A program made the translations under genes and the position numbers. A DNA stretch of 64,000 bases, taken from contig DAOPJV010000006.1 of NCBI GenBank assembly GCA_035399845.1, positions 1 to 64,000 of the forward strand, in the 5' to 3' direction. The notes beneath the pieces were generated by a model. That model searched no databases and had not been told where the DNA came from. It worked only from the letters and a program-made list of their open reading frames with translations. The stretch's first letter is position 1. Each line of letters starts with the position of its first letter. This document shows positions 18,648 through 29,800 of this stretch, in pieces. The stretch is from ECT2AJA-110-A sp035399845 (GTDB lineage Bacteria; Planctomycetota; Phycisphaerae; UBA1845; UTPLA1).

Positions 18648-18823
18648 GGGCGCTTCCTGTCCGGCCGTCGGGGTCGGCGCCCGCCCGACGACCTGCTCCC
18701 CATCCTACCAGATTCGCCCGCAAAGACGCGTCGCTTGCAAAACTCGTCGATCGCGCATGCGCCTGGACGCCGCGCTCGTCCCTGTCCGGGGTCCAACGAA
18801 TTCCGGTCCCGGGGAGATAGTCC

Positions 18824-19681
18824 ACCCTGCTCGCACGTCGTTGCGGCGCCGGGAACTCGGAACACGTCGTCGAAATTCTTCACGCGGACGCGGAAAATCG
18901 CCGCGGGCCCATTGTTCTCCGCCGTCACGTTCAACCGCCCCGGCAGCGCGTCGGGATTCGCGGCAGTCTCTCCCGGACAACTCCCGCTGACCCGTCGGTA
19001 CATCAGCAGACTCTGGCTGTCGGCAAACGGAAACTCAGCGTCGTGAAGCAGATCGACGCTGACCAGGGACCAGGCGGGCGCATCGATCCGCCACCGGCCC
19101 TCGTCTCCGGTCGCCGACGTCGGCTGGAGTAACAGCCCCGGATAATCGCCCGTAGTCAATGTCGGAGCGTTGTCACAGGTTGTGTTCGGGGCGTACGCGT
19201 CTTCAGCGGACATGACAAAGGCGCCTGTCCCATGAACAGTATTCTGAAACATCCCGACACGGAGTTTGTGAGCCTGGCCGGCCACCGCGTCGGAATGCGT
19301 GTCGCACGAATCGTCGCTGCACGCAGGCAGCGTCCCGGCGCAGCCTGCGCCGTCGTACACGGCGATTCTCGTATCGACGACGTTGGGGAGCGCGCACATG
19401 CTCATCACCGTCGTCCCCGTCAGGCCCGCCGTCCAGTCAAACCAGACATCGTGATCGATGTCGAAGTATCCGAACTCGTCGCACAACGGGCGCCAGGCGC
19501 CATCCGTCGTGGCGACGGAATTGTCGAAAGCGAATGTGAACGGGTCCGCAATAGGCTTGGCGGATTCGCACTGATCAGAGCCGTCGAACTCGAAGCGGAT
19601 CTCCAGGTCGTTCGGGGCGCCAATTGCGCCCGGGGCATCGGGATGCGAGACGAATGTGAATGCTGAAGGGCTCGAATCCAC
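18824..19681 (-). pseudogene. Remnant of a secreted-protein gene (PPC-like domain), truncated at both ends
   Basis: About 286 residues look genuine: C-E-S-A-K-P-I, then D-I-D-H-D-V-W-F-D-W-T-A and R-I-A-V-Y-D-G-A-G-C, the pattern of the extracellular pre-peptidase-like beta-sandwich family common in planctomycetes, followed by a second beta-rich domain to about residue 280. No signal peptide or upstream coding extension is present in any frame, and after residue about 286 the frame stays open but the sequence turns Arg/Pro/Gly-rich and runs to 18455 inside the sigma factor gene. That fits a gene cut by deletion next to module 2. It could still be translated as a cytoplasmic fragment. Confidence 0.55.
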
Positions 19682-19803
19682 ATTCGGAAGTACTCCGGGG
19701 AACCGGGTCCGGAATCGAATTCGGATACACCTTTCTGCGTTCGGACGTCAGTACTTCTCTGGTCAACCCGTTTGAACGTGGCGCATCGACACGCCATACG
19801 AGA

Positions 19804-19833
19804 GAACGGTCGGCGACAGGGCGCTGACCGTTC
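19804..19833 (-). terminator. Possible terminator hairpin after the lipoprotein gene
   Basis: GAACGGTC pairs with GACCGTTC, with an inner GCG/CGC pairing after a mismatch. On the minus strand it lies 50-80 bases after the lipoprotein stop and is followed by TCTCTCGTATG, which is only weakly U-rich. Confidence 0.4.
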
Positions 19834-19883
19834 GCAGGTTGTCCCGCCAGAATTCCGGCGTACTGATCTGAAGAACTGACGGG

Positions 19884-21605
19884 CTATTGTCCCGGGCGAA
19901 TGTCGATCGACACGGCGTCCGTCACGTCACGATTAAGCGTCACCCAAAGCTCGTGTCTTTCCGAGTCGAGTGACACAAACGCGCCGGAATTCGCCATCCC
20001 GTTGTTGACACTCACCACCGTCCCGTCAACTTCGATTTTCGGAAGCGTATTTTCCGAATAGCCCTGCACAAGGAAGATCGGATTCTCGATCCTGTCTCCC
20101 GCGGCGGGTGAGAACGTGAAAGTCGACTGATTGGCTTCGGCGTTCAGACAGAAAACAGCGTACGTGTCGTCGTATCCATTGGACACGCCTTTCACGCTGG
20201 CTGCGCCAGGCCCCGTCGGTCGCTGCACAGCCACAGTTCCAGCAGTCACATTTGATATCGTCGCCGCCGAAAGCGCTTCCACGTCGCCCAGCTCGGACAT
20301 CACATCTCCGGGCAGATCGTAGAGCCCAGTGATCGCGTTGTACCGGGCCTTGGGGCCCAGCACGATAAAGGTCGCGTAGGATCGATCGCCGCGGCCGTCG
20401 CTTGCCACACCGTCCATCCCGGAGAAACTCGACGCGCCGAGGAATCCATACGGGGTTCCCCAGGCGATGAGCTTTGTGCCTGTTGCCTCCGTCAGTGGCT
20501 TGCCGGTTCCCGGATCCCAGTCGAAGTTCATCAACTGATAGGGCCAGCCCGCCACGCAGGGCGCCGTATAGACGCGCGCGTCGCCGAAACCGTTGCAGTC
20601 GCCCTTGTTGGTGAAAGCGGCCGCGGAAGTTCTGCCCCGCTCACGCCCGTCCACGCGATCCGGGTTTCCCATCGACTTGTCATTCACCCGTGTCAACACG
20701 ATGCCCATCTCGGCGTTGACATTCTCCGTCCATGCGCGGGTGAAGCAAACACTGTTGGCCGAATCGTACGACCATGGCGACTGCATCGTCAGCTGGGCGT
20801 TCGTTGTTTCAAATCGGAATCCGGCGTCTCCCCAGGCGACGCCACCGACGGCGTCCCCCATTGCCCGCGTCGCCGCGCCGTCGAAGTTCAGCGAGCCGTA
20901 GGGCCCCCGAGTGTCCATTCGGTACGCGTCAAAATCCACGGCGCCCGGATTGACCACGTCGTTCATCTTCCACGTGACCGACCAGACGGGATGATCGCGG
21001 CCCGTCGCCACGAACCACTCGATCACGACGGGGATCCTGATCCCCATGCCGCCCCCTTCCTTGTCGCGATCGTACATAAGTTCAACACGATGGATGGCGT
21101 GATGCCCGCCGGCGAAGATCGTCGTTTCGATCCCGGAGGGTGTGTTGGACTTCCCGATCGGCGAATTGCCGTTGGTGTCGTTGTGCGATACGACGTAGCC
21201 GAATCCCTCGTGCCCCCACGCGTCATCATTCACGCTGCGTTCCACGACCTGTTGATTGTCGTCGAACGAAAAGTCGTACTGATAGAGATAACCGCCGAGT
21301 GTCATCGTTCGATCTTCGCCACGGGCGTCCTTCCACGTCAGATCCGTCACGCGCGTCCTGGCGGCGACGCCTTCGGGATCGCTACGCTCCCCGGCATCCA
21401 TTTTCATGATGCTGTTGGCCGTCATCGCGATCTGCGGATTCGCGGGATCATTCGAATTGCCGTTATCGTTCGTCGTGACACCCGAATTGTCATTGGTGTT
21501 GTCGTCGGGAATCGGATCGGGAATCGTCTGGCAACCCACCAGAACGACGGCGCTGGCAATCGCCAATACCCATAGACAGGAAAGTCGGAGTCTGAACCTG
21601 TTCAT
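19884..21605 (-). CDS. Large lipoprotein of unknown function
   Basis: 573 residues from the ATG at 21605, which gives a textbook lipoprotein signal (basic start, hydrophobic core, V-L-V-G-C) and has an AAGGA upstream; the open frame extends to 21680 without support. After the cysteine comes an Asn/Asp-rich linker (DDNTNDNSGVTTNDNG) typical of surface-exposed lipoproteins. The body (about 70-573) is beta-rich with many aromatic and glycine residues; I do not recognise a family. Same strand as, and downstream of, the module 3 kinase gene, separated from it by 291 bp in which I see no gene. Confidence 0.8.
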   Translation of the reverse strand: MNRFRLRLSCLWVLAIASAVVLVGCQTIPDPIPDDNTNDNSGVTTNDNGNSNDPANPQIAMTANSIMKMDAGERSDPEGVAARTRVTDLTWKDARGEDRTMTLGGYLYQYDFSFDDNQQVVERSVNDDAWGHEGFGYVVSHNDTNGNSPIGKSNTPSGIETTIFAGGHHAIHRVELMYDRDKEGGGMGIRIPVVIEWFVATGRDHPVWSVTWKMNDVVNPGAVDFDAYRMDTRGPYGSLNFDGAATRAMGDAVGGVAWGDAGFRFETTNAQLTMQSPWSYDSANSVCFTRAWTENVNAEMGIVLTRVNDKSMGNPDRVDGRERGRTSAAAFTNKGDCNGFGDARVYTAPCVAGWPYQLMNFDWDPGTGKPLTEATGTKLIAWGTPYGFLGASSFSGMDGVASDGRGDRSYATFIVLGPKARYNAITGLYDLPGDVMSELGDVEALSAATISNVTAGTVAVQRPTGPGAASVKGVSNGYDDTYAVFCLNAEANQSTFTFSPAAGDRIENPIFLVQGYSENTLPKIEVDGTVVSVNNGMANSGAFVSLDSERHELWVTLNRDVTDAVSIDIRPGQ

Positions 21606-21896
21606 GACATTCACGTCCTTTCGCGAGGCCGGCGTCGCGCCCCGGCGCCAAATCACGCGGGACAACCACCGCCGAGTCATTCAGCGGAAACGCGCCGATG
21701 CGCCGCCTCGCGCCGTCGCGGATTTCCAACAATGGCCGGATTCCGGCGTCCGCAGCGGTATTTCACGGTCGAAAACACGGTTTTGCCGTGCACCGATTCC
21801 GGGCTGGGATCACTTGGCGGAGTGCGTTCTGAGTCAGACCTTGGGGAGTGTTTGGCGCCGGCGGGCGGAGTCAGGCGCTGTTCGACGTGGGACGGC

Positions 21897-24446
21897 TCAG
21901 GGGGCCTGCGATTCGCAGTTGAGCGCATGAAGTCGAGTTTTCCATGCGTCCAGGGCCTCGCTTGTACCGTGGCTTTGATGCGCCTTCAGCGCGAGCGTCT
22001 TCAGGCCATCGACCACGTCCGGCTGTTCGCAGGCGTGGTCCTTCAGATACTCAAACGCGCTGATCAGTTGCGTCTCGGCGTCGTCATAACGCTGCAGATG
22101 CACGTAGAGACTTGCCAACTGCACGCGCGTGCCCGCAATCTTCGGATGATCGGCGCCCAGTGCGCGAACCTGAATCCCCAGCGCCTCCTCGATGGCGGCG
22201 CACGCCCCATCCGTGTCGTTTCCGGACACACAGATCTTCGCCCACTCAACGAGTGTGTCGGCAAGAACGGGGTGATCCGGCGGCAGGATTCGCCGTCGCG
22301 CTTCCAGTGTCTCACGAACGATCGACTCGACTTCGTCCGTCCGATTCAGCTTACCCAGCGCGATGGCGAGGTTCATTCTGATCGTCAGCGTAAGCGGATC
22401 ATCCGGTCCTTTCGCGCCGCGACACAGTTCCAGCGCCTCACGGCACGTTTCGACGGCGTCCTCATATCGCTGGTTGCAGTCGTAGGCGTAACTCAGGTCG
22501 TTCATCGCGTACAGCGTTCGCCAGTCGCCGGCGCCGTACAACCCCCTGTAGTAATCGAGCCGACGTTCGGCGTTGTCGATTAGGTGATCGAATTTCCCCT
22601 GGGCGCTCAGGATGACGCTGTGGAGGCTGATCAGTTCGGCCGTCGGCTCGTCGCGAATCGGAGTTTCCGGCTCAACGCCCATCGCCGACATCGCGCGCTC
22701 AATGACGTCCTGAGCTTCGCCATATTCTCCAAGTGAATACAGGACCGTCGCCAGGGAGTGCATCGTCTGAACCGCGTCCTCAGAAACCCCTGATTCGGAT
22801 TCCTCGCCTGATTCCAATGCGAGCGCCCGGCGAAACTCGGCTTCGGCGCGATCGTTCATGCCAAGTCCGTAATAGGTCTCTCCCATCGCCTGTCGCACCG
22901 CGGCCTCAACGAGTGGCTTGCCTTCGAGCGCCTTGAAGTACTCGGCCGACTGCGACGCGCGATCAAGCAGTTCCGCGACAGTAATGTCCTTCCCCATTCG
23001 GCGCGGATCAGCGCCGGAAAGCACGCCCCTCAGGAACGCCTCCACAGCCGTCGCCCGTTCCGCCTCCAGCACCGCCTGCCGGCGATCCTTCAGGGCCGCG
23101 TCCCGCGCGAGATCGGCCTGCCGCCGTTCCTCATCAGCCCGGGCCAGCGCCCGTCGCTCTTTGCCGTAGAGAAAGGAGGTCGTAATGGCCAACACCACGA
23201 CCAGAACCAGAAAACTCATCGTTACGGCAACGATCGCGCGATGTTTCATGGCCAGCCGACGAAGAACATAGATTGTCCCCCCGCCCCTTGCCAGGATGGG
23301 TTCACCCGCCAGAAAGCGCCGAACATCCTCACCCAACTGACTGACCGACTGATATCGCCGGGCGGGTTCCTTCTCCAGACATGTCAACAGGATCTTCTCA
23401 ACATCCGGATCGATGTCGGGACGCAGAGTGCGCAGCGCCGCTGGCGTCGTGTTCGCAATCGCGTCCGCGACGGCTCGCCAATTGCCCTCCACGGGATAGG
23501 GGAATGTCCCCGTCAGCGCCTGGAACAGAACGACGCCAAGCGAATAGACGTCGCTGCGAACATCCAGCATGTCGACCTCACCTGCGGCCTGTTCCGGGCT
23601 CGCCCATGGCAACGACCCGACAAACTGACCGTCGCGCGTCATCGACTCAACGAGCAGTTCGCCCGCCTCCGTCAGCTTCGCCAACCCGAAGTCCAGGACA
23701 CGCGGCTGGCCATTTTCATCGATCAGGATGTTGCCCGGTTTGAGGTCGCGATGGATGACACCGCGGAGATGCGCGGCGGATACCGCGTCACAGATCGTCC
23801 GGAATCGCCGCAGTACCCCCCGCGCTTCCGGCCCCGTTCGCCCGGCGGAGCCTTCATCGCCCACAGCCGATCGCTCGTATTCCGTCCATGCGATCCCGCG
23901 AACCAGGTCCATGGCAATGTAACGTCGGCCGGCAATGGTCCCGGAATCGATGACCTTCACAACATTTGGATGATCGATCATCGCCAGGATTCGCGCCTCG
24001 CGCTCGAAGCGCGCAACGCCCCTCGGATCGACTGTGCCCGACTCGTGAAGCACCTTGACGGCGACGCTGCGCCCCGTCGTCCGCTGCATAGCCTCAAAGA
24101 CGATCCCCTGTCCGCCTCGATGCAGTTCATGCGTGACGTCAAAGCCGCGCACGTCCAGCAGTCGCCTCACATCGCCCGCGTTCGTCGTGGTATGTCCGGC
24201 GTCAAGATCCACGGAAGAGGGCGACTGCGCCGATCGGCGCGCCCGTTCGATCACTGAGAGGAGCGACAGCTCTTCGCGCAACTCCGGCATCAGATCGGCG
24301 TGGGAAGATGCGACGTCATCGTCGGAGATCGCCTCTCCCGCGGCCCGCCGCCGCATGCAGTCCTCGATCACACGGCGCACGCGCACAGCGCGTCGCTGCG
24401 AATCGGATGACGCCGCCCCTGACAATGGACCGATCGAATCTGACAT
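21897..24446 (-). CDS. Membrane Ser/Thr protein kinase with TPR repeats (module 3)
   Basis: 849 residues. The N-terminal segment differs from modules 1, 2 and 4: it has HADLMPELREELSLLSVIE, the P-E-L-x-E-E-L type. Kinase domain about 102-383: G-G-Q-G loop, K131, HRDLKPGN with D234, DFG at 252-254. Transmembrane helix about 404-427; a charged coiled coil follows, then TPR units (about 500-830). It starts 68 bp downstream of its ECF sigma gene. The sensed signal is unknown. Confidence 0.95.
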   Translation of the reverse strand: MSDSIGPLSGAASSDSQRRAVRVRRVIEDCMRRRAAGEAISDDDVASSHADLMPELREELSLLSVIERARRSAQSPSSVDLDAGHTTTNAGDVRRLLDVRGFDVTHELHRGGQGIVFEAMQRTTGRSVAVKVLHESGTVDPRGVARFEREARILAMIDHPNVVKVIDSGTIAGRRYIAMDLVRGIAWTEYERSAVGDEGSAGRTGPEARGVLRRFRTICDAVSAAHLRGVIHRDLKPGNILIDENGQPRVLDFGLAKLTEAGELLVESMTRDGQFVGSLPWASPEQAAGEVDMLDVRSDVYSLGVVLFQALTGTFPYPVEGNWRAVADAIANTTPAALRTLRPDIDPDVEKILLTCLEKEPARRYQSVSQLGEDVRRFLAGEPILARGGGTIYVLRRLAMKHRAIVAVTMSFLVLVVVLAITTSFLYGKERRALARADEERRQADLARDAALKDRRQAVLEAERATAVEAFLRGVLSGADPRRMGKDITVAELLDRASQSAEYFKALEGKPLVEAAVRQAMGETYYGLGMNDRAEAEFRRALALESGEESESGVSEDAVQTMHSLATVLYSLGEYGEAQDVIERAMSAMGVEPETPIRDEPTAELISLHSVILSAQGKFDHLIDNAERRLDYYRGLYGAGDWRTLYAMNDLSYAYDCNQRYEDAVETCREALELCRGAKGPDDPLTLTIRMNLAIALGKLNRTDEVESIVRETLEARRRILPPDHPVLADTLVEWAKICVSGNDTDGACAAIEEALGIQVRALGADHPKIAGTRVQLASLYVHLQRYDDAETQLISAFEYLKDHACEQPDVVDGLKTLALKAHQSHGTSEALDAWKTRLHALNCESQAP

Positions 24447-24514
24447 GGATCACGCACTCGAAGGAAATGGCGCACATTTCCTCGTTGTTCAGCGAAAACG
24501 AGGCGTCGCGCCGC

Positions 24515-25156
24515 CTAAGATTCTGAAAAAAATCTCGACGCGTCGCCCAGCGCTTCCCGGAGCTTTTGGATGCCCCGACTGCAGAGCTTGTGCACGGAGC
24601 GCTCAGATTTGTCCATGATTGTCGCCGTTTCACCCACGCTTCGACCCTCGAGATAGCGCAGGCGAATGGCCTCGCGGTACTCCGGCTTCAGGCCCTCAAT
24701 CGCCGACTGCACCGCGTCCGCCGCCTCATGCCGGGCGACCGATCGGCTGGGTGTACGATCATGCGCAAAGACGACGTTCAAGAAAGCCAGGACCGCGGAA
24801 TCGCCCGGGGCGGCCGCGACATCTGACAGCGCCGCCTTCCCGCCACCTCGCTTGGCCGCACGATGCGCGCGGACAGCGTCGAGGAGACGATGCTCCGCAA
24901 TCGTGCACAACCAGCGGAACAGCGCGTTGTCACCATCGGGCCGAAACCTGCCGATGTCCCGATAGGCCTCGGCATAACATTCCTGGAGAATATCGTCGGC
25001 GGAGATGACCGCCCCCAGCGTGGGTGGAATTCTCTTATCAACGATCGACTTCAGCCCGCGATGATGGTCGAGCAACAGGCGATCGAGCGCCAGGGGCTCC
25101 CCGGCAATTGCACGATTCAGCAGGTCCGCATCGCTAACCGGTTCCGACGGCGCCAT
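24515..25156 (-). CDS. ECF sigma factor (module 3)
   Basis: 213 residues from ATG at 25156 (MAPSEPVSDADLL); an in-frame ATG at 25180 would add eight residues. Region 2 contains ISADDILQECYAEAYRD, so it keeps the usual acidic pair (D54, D55), unlike the sigma factors of modules 1, 2 and 4. Region 4 has YREAIRLRYLEGRSVGETA and the recognition helix K-S-E-R-S-V-H-K. Paired with the downstream TPR kinase; no anti-sigma factor. Confidence 0.94.
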   Translation of the reverse strand: MAPSEPVSDADLLNRAIAGEPLALDRLLLDHHRGLKSIVDKRIPPTLGAVISADDILQECYAEAYRDIGRFRPDGDNALFRWLCTIAEHRLLDAVRAHRAAKRGGGKAALSDVAAAPGDSAVLAFLNVVFAHDRTPSRSVARHEAADAVQSAIEGLKPEYREAIRLRYLEGRSVGETATIMDKSERSVHKLCSRGIQKLREALGDASRFFSES

Positions 25157-25270
25157 TTTCGCGATTCCCGACGGGAACACGATTGCCCGTCATGCGGAAT
25201 TATACCGTGGCGGCGTCAGCTTCCTATCAGCGATTCCCGGCGCCGGCGCCAGGTCGTTTCTCATCGACTA

Positions 25271-26785
25271 TCAGCCGCCGGAGTTCCCATCCGACGCGAC
25301 ATGCTCCGCCGCCGTCGAGGCCTCCGTTTCGCTGACCCCGTCCGTCGCGTCGATGCCGAGGTCATCAAACGCGTCGAGGATCGCCAGTGGATCGAGCGGC
25401 GACACGCCATCGGCCGCCGTGAGAAGATTGCGCCCCGACTCAAGAAGAGAGTCCAGCGACGGCGTCGCCTCGATGGACGCGAGACGCCGGATCACTTGCC
25501 CGATACCAATCGGCGCGAACGTCGCAGCCCCGCTTTCATCCTGAAACGCTCGCGTCAGCTCGGCAATGATGTCAAATACGGGAATCGGATTGTTGTCCGC
25601 CGACGGTCCATTGAGCGTATCAGCGATCTCGACGCAGATGGGCGTCAATTCGGCCGCGTCGCTGTCGTTGATCCCGCTGTTTCTTGCGCGCTCATGCAAT
25701 CCGATGCTGATCGACGCCGCTTCCGTGACATCCGGAGTCGCGTTCCTCGCGCTGGCGGCGACTGCCGTCAGCGCGAGGTTGGCTATCTTCGCCCCCAGAT
25801 CCCGCGCCGCATCCGCCAGTCTGTCCGTGTTGAATAACACCTCCGGCAGATCCGGCTCAATCTCGGAAAGGTCCGTGGCCACCTGCACCCGAAGCCGCAC
25901 CTCGCTGCGCACCACCGTGGCCGCCACGGGCACAATGCCGGGCGATTCATCCGCGGCCGATGGGTTGTGATCCTCCAGGGCGTCGACCACCACCTGAACA
26001 GACGCGTCAAGCAGCGCCGGCAGCCCCTGATCGGGATCGATCGTCGCCAGCTCATCGCGCATCGCCACCACTTCGTCGACATCTGTGCCGAGCGTTGTCG
26101 CCAGATGTGTGTCGATCCTGGCCACTTCGACCATCGACGGCTCAGCGGGCGACGTCGTGTCGACTGACGTCTCCATGGGCGTGTTCAGCCCCAGGGTCTC
26201 CGTCACATCGTCCACTTCCGCCTCGGGATGGTCATTGGCGTCGGACTCCTCGTCTTCGTCCGAATCCGACGACGCGTCGGCGTCATCCACCCCATCGCCG
26301 TCCGCGTCACGATCGTAGGGGTTGAGGACGAGATCCCCATCCATATCGAGGTCCCAGCGATTGCGAATAAAGTCGCCGTCGACATCCGCGTCCAGCGCAT
26401 TCGGAACACCGTCCGCGTCCACATCGTTGTCAATACCGTTGAAGAGACCATCACCATCGATGTCGACGTCATGACTGTTGGGTATTCCGTCGCCGTCGAT
26501 GTCATCGTCGTTCAGATTGGGAATGCCGTCCTTGTCCTCATCCAGCAGACTCGAATTCTGAATGGCCGCGATGACATCATCCAGGCAGATCCGCTCGCCC
26601 GTGACGCGCTCAATCATCCGTGTGCACGCTGGATCGCTCGAAACAAAAGGGCTCTCCGGCAGGGGCGACAGGAGCCCGGCGGCGTTGTCGTCGGGCGGCG
26701 CCATGTCATTCGGATTGCAGCCGACGGCGGCGAACAGGATTACAATGACGCCAACGCTTCCAGGGATGGACATCGATCGTTTCAT
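25271..26785 (-). CDS. Lipoprotein with tandem D-x-D-x-D-G (thrombospondin type 3-like) repeats
   Basis: 504 residues from the ATG at 26785 (GGAAGAG upstream); the frame stays open further up but only as the antisense-free shadow of the next gene. Lipobox F-A-A-V-G-C23. Residues 82-170 are seven calcium-binding repeats of about 13 residues (DEDKDGIPN, DIDGDGIPN, DVDADGVPN) followed by a very acidic tract (SSDSDEDEESD). Residues about 190-504 are helical and low in cysteine, without a recognised family. Cell-surface; probably structural or adhesive. It follows the protective-antigen-like gene on the same strand with a 103 bp gap, so the two may form a unit. Confidence 0.85.
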   Translation of the reverse strand: MKRSMSIPGSVGVIVILFAAVGCNPNDMAPPDDNAAGLLSPLPESPFVSSDPACTRMIERVTGERICLDDVIAAIQNSSLLDEDKDGIPNLNDDDIDGDGIPNSHDVDIDGDGLFNGIDNDVDADGVPNALDADVDGDFIRNRWDLDMDGDLVLNPYDRDADGDGVDDADASSDSDEDEESDANDHPEAEVDDVTETLGLNTPMETSVDTTSPAEPSMVEVARIDTHLATTLGTDVDEVVAMRDELATIDPDQGLPALLDASVQVVVDALEDHNPSAADESPGIVPVAATVVRSEVRLRVQVATDLSEIEPDLPEVLFNTDRLADAARDLGAKIANLALTAVAASARNATPDVTEAASISIGLHERARNSGINDSDAAELTPICVEIADTLNGPSADNNPIPVFDIIAELTRAFQDESGAATFAPIGIGQVIRRLASIEATPSLDSLLESGRNLLTAADGVSPLDPLAILDAFDDLGIDATDGVSETEASTAAEHVASDGNSGG

Positions 26786-26888
26786 GATTCTCTTCCGGTA
26801 AGCCACGCGATTCGCGCCGATGCCAAATCGGCGCGGATGAGTGGCGCCTGCGCCCCACTCACCCGCGTCAGAATATGGCGACGGGGCG

Positions 26889-29800
26889 TCAGTTGGTGAT
26901 GATCTGGACTTTGTAATCCACCCGCGTCTCGCAGGCGTTGCCGCTCGTCGTGTTGTACTCAAAGGACCGATCGAGATCCGAACCCAACGGCGCCACAATC
27001 GAGCGGTCATTCGTGTAGGGGAAGCGCGAGTCGTGGTTGCAACCCGTCCGCTCCGTCCACCAGACTTCGACACTCGCCGTCCGATCGTAGTCCAGGACGA
27101 AAGTCCGACGGAACGAGTTCGGAATACTGACCTCATCGCCGTCGCCCATCTTCCACACTCGGATATTGCAGCTGTTCTGTTCGTAGCAGGGCTGATTCGA
27201 GCCGCCACAACCGCTTCCCAGGTCCTGACGATCGTTCGTCGAGTGAACAATCGTTCGCCGGTCTCCATTCTGTGTTCGGAGGTAGAGCCGGAACTGGAAG
27301 TCGCCCGAGCTGCCGGTATTGTCACAGTCCCGAATGACCTTGAATCGATCGAAGTCGATTCGAAGCAGCTGATCGCGCCGCAGCGGATTCCGCGATCCCC
27401 AGTCAATCTGACTGCCTTCGTTCTGGCTCAGTTCGACGTTGTCGTTCACGCCGTCGCCGTCGGTATCCTGTTCGCGCGGATCCGTGGCGTCGAACGTGTC
27501 ATCCTCCTGGTTCGGCCCGGCCCCGTCGGCGCCCCGCCATTCCTCCCGATCACTCAGGCCGTCGTTGTCCGTGTCGGCCAGCGCCGGGTTGGACGTCACG
27601 AGGAACGGTGGATCGTTGTCGACGACATCCACCATCCAGCCGTTGACCTCGAACTGGTCGATCAGACCGTCGTCATCAGAGTCTACATCCAGAGGGCTGG
27701 AGCCGATCGGATTCATTGCCGGCGTGAAACTGCAATCGGGCGACAGCGCGCAGAGTCTCTCGAACGCGTCCAGACGATCGGAAATATCGTCGCCAAAATA
27801 CTCCGTCAGGCGGAAGTCGGGCGCATATTCACGCAGATCGGATAGCGTGTCGCCATCGGTATCGCGCAGTCTCGGATTCGTCTTCAGGGCGAATTCCAGG
27901 GCGTCCGGAAGGCCATCACGATCTGTGTCCGGATCGAAGGGATCCGATGTTACGTGCACGGTCGTCAGACACGTCGTCGATCCGTCGCACGCATTGTGCC
28001 GATGGACGAATTTGACGTCCCAACCGTTGATTTCGTCGTTGTCGAGCAGGCCATCATGGTCGCTGTCGATGGCGGCGTCATTGGGATCGTTCGGATCGCT
28101 GCCGAGGAGTTCTTCCCGTCCATCGGACAGCCCGTCCAGATCCGTGTCCACCATCAGCGGGTCCGTCGCGAAGAGGTCGCGATGAATCGCCCGAACGATG
28201 GCGGCGCTGGTCGCCGACGTCTGCAACAGACCGTCGCAGCCGGCTGTGGCGATCAGATCCCCGGCATCGACATCGCTTCCGGAAGTGGCGACCTGGACAT
28301 CGTCGTCATCCGCCGTCAGGGCCGTCCCGTCCTCCGAGGCGACGATCGCGAGTCCGAACGAGCTGACTTCGTCATCGCCCGTCGGCTCGGTATCGATGAT
28401 CCCGTTCGCCCCGGCGCCGATGATCGGCGTTCCCGCGCCGACGGCTGTACCAACAACGAAGAACTGAATGTCGTCGCTGCCTGAAAGAACCGTCGTCGAG
28501 ACGGTTCCATCCCCCCCCGAACAGGGTTCGATGATGGCGACGCTCGTGTACGGTTCGATCATGATGAAGTCGTTGTTGCTGGAATCACCGTCGTCGTCGA
28601 ATCGCTCCAGCTCGAATCCGATCAGTTCCTTCTGCTCGGGAAGACCGTCTTCGTCCGTGTCCTGCAGCCGCGGATCCGTCCCGTACCGACGTTCGTCAAT
28701 GTCGGCGACGGCGTCGAAATCCGTGTCCGGCCGAGCCGGATGCGGGTAGGCCGAATAAGGAAGTTGTCCCTGCAGCTGTATGACCCAGCCAGTCTTGATT
28801 TCTTCGAAGTCGCTGAGACCGTCGTTGTCCGTGTCCGTGGATTCGTCGGAACTCCCCGCGAGGAATTCCTGTCGGGCGAAGAGTCCGTCCTGATCGAGAT
28901 CGCGCGTGTACCACAACTGGTAGTCGTCGCGCGGGTGCAGCATGATGTCGCTGAAGTCCGCCGTCGGACTGACTTCTCCCGTCGGCGTCATCACGACCCA
29001 GTACCGCTTGTCACGCGGACTGTTTTCGACATCCGACTGCACGTCGCGCACGCGCGTCAGTCGCTCGACGGAAATGTCCGGCGTCTGATTGTTGTCGTCG
29101 TCATCAATGGAGACCTCGGACGTTCCGAAGGAACCCCGCGCCGCCGCCAGTTCGGCGGCCGACAGGTTATCACTTTCGTTGGCGCTTCGCGCCAGGCCGA
29201 TCTCCGCCAGCGCCGATCGCATCGTGACGCCTTTGGCCACGCGTGGCCCTTCGGCCGGACACTCATCGCAGCCGTCCACCTGGTCGACGGCGTTGTCCAG
29301 CGGGATGAACTCACTGGCGGTCGCGACACGATACTGTTCGACACGGCCATCGCCGAAGTCGATGAGAATGCCGGCCGTCAGGTCATTGATCTCCTCCGAC
29401 GTGAACGCAAAGTTGCGACCAAACTCGTCGATGATGTCGTAGTTCGCAATATCAAAGATGATGGGCCGTGGTTCACGCAGCAGGCCCTCCGCCAGTTTCG
29501 GGAAGATTTCCGTGTTCTCGAAGACGAAGGGACCTCGCTGCGACTGCAGCGTGCCAAGATTGATGGCGCTGGCGCCGGACGACGCCACGAGCGACGCAAA
29601 CGGGAGGAAGCGATCGCGATGGCGCGGATCCTGCACGCGGGCCGTCACTTCCAGGTTGCTGAGCGTGAACGACACGTCGCCCGCATTCGCGACGGTCACG
29701 TCGACGCTCAACCTCGCCCCATCAACGCTCCGCGTCACTTCACGACGTTCACTTGTGGATAGCGCCTGGGCCAGCGATTCGGAGTATTCCTGCTGCGCCG

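Noticed and set aside
26280..26550. Regular DNA repeat that could suggest a CRISPR or minisatellite
   Set aside because: The period of about 39 bases encodes the D-x-D-x-D-G-I-P-N calcium repeats of a lipoprotein; units vary at third positions and no spacers or cas genes exist.
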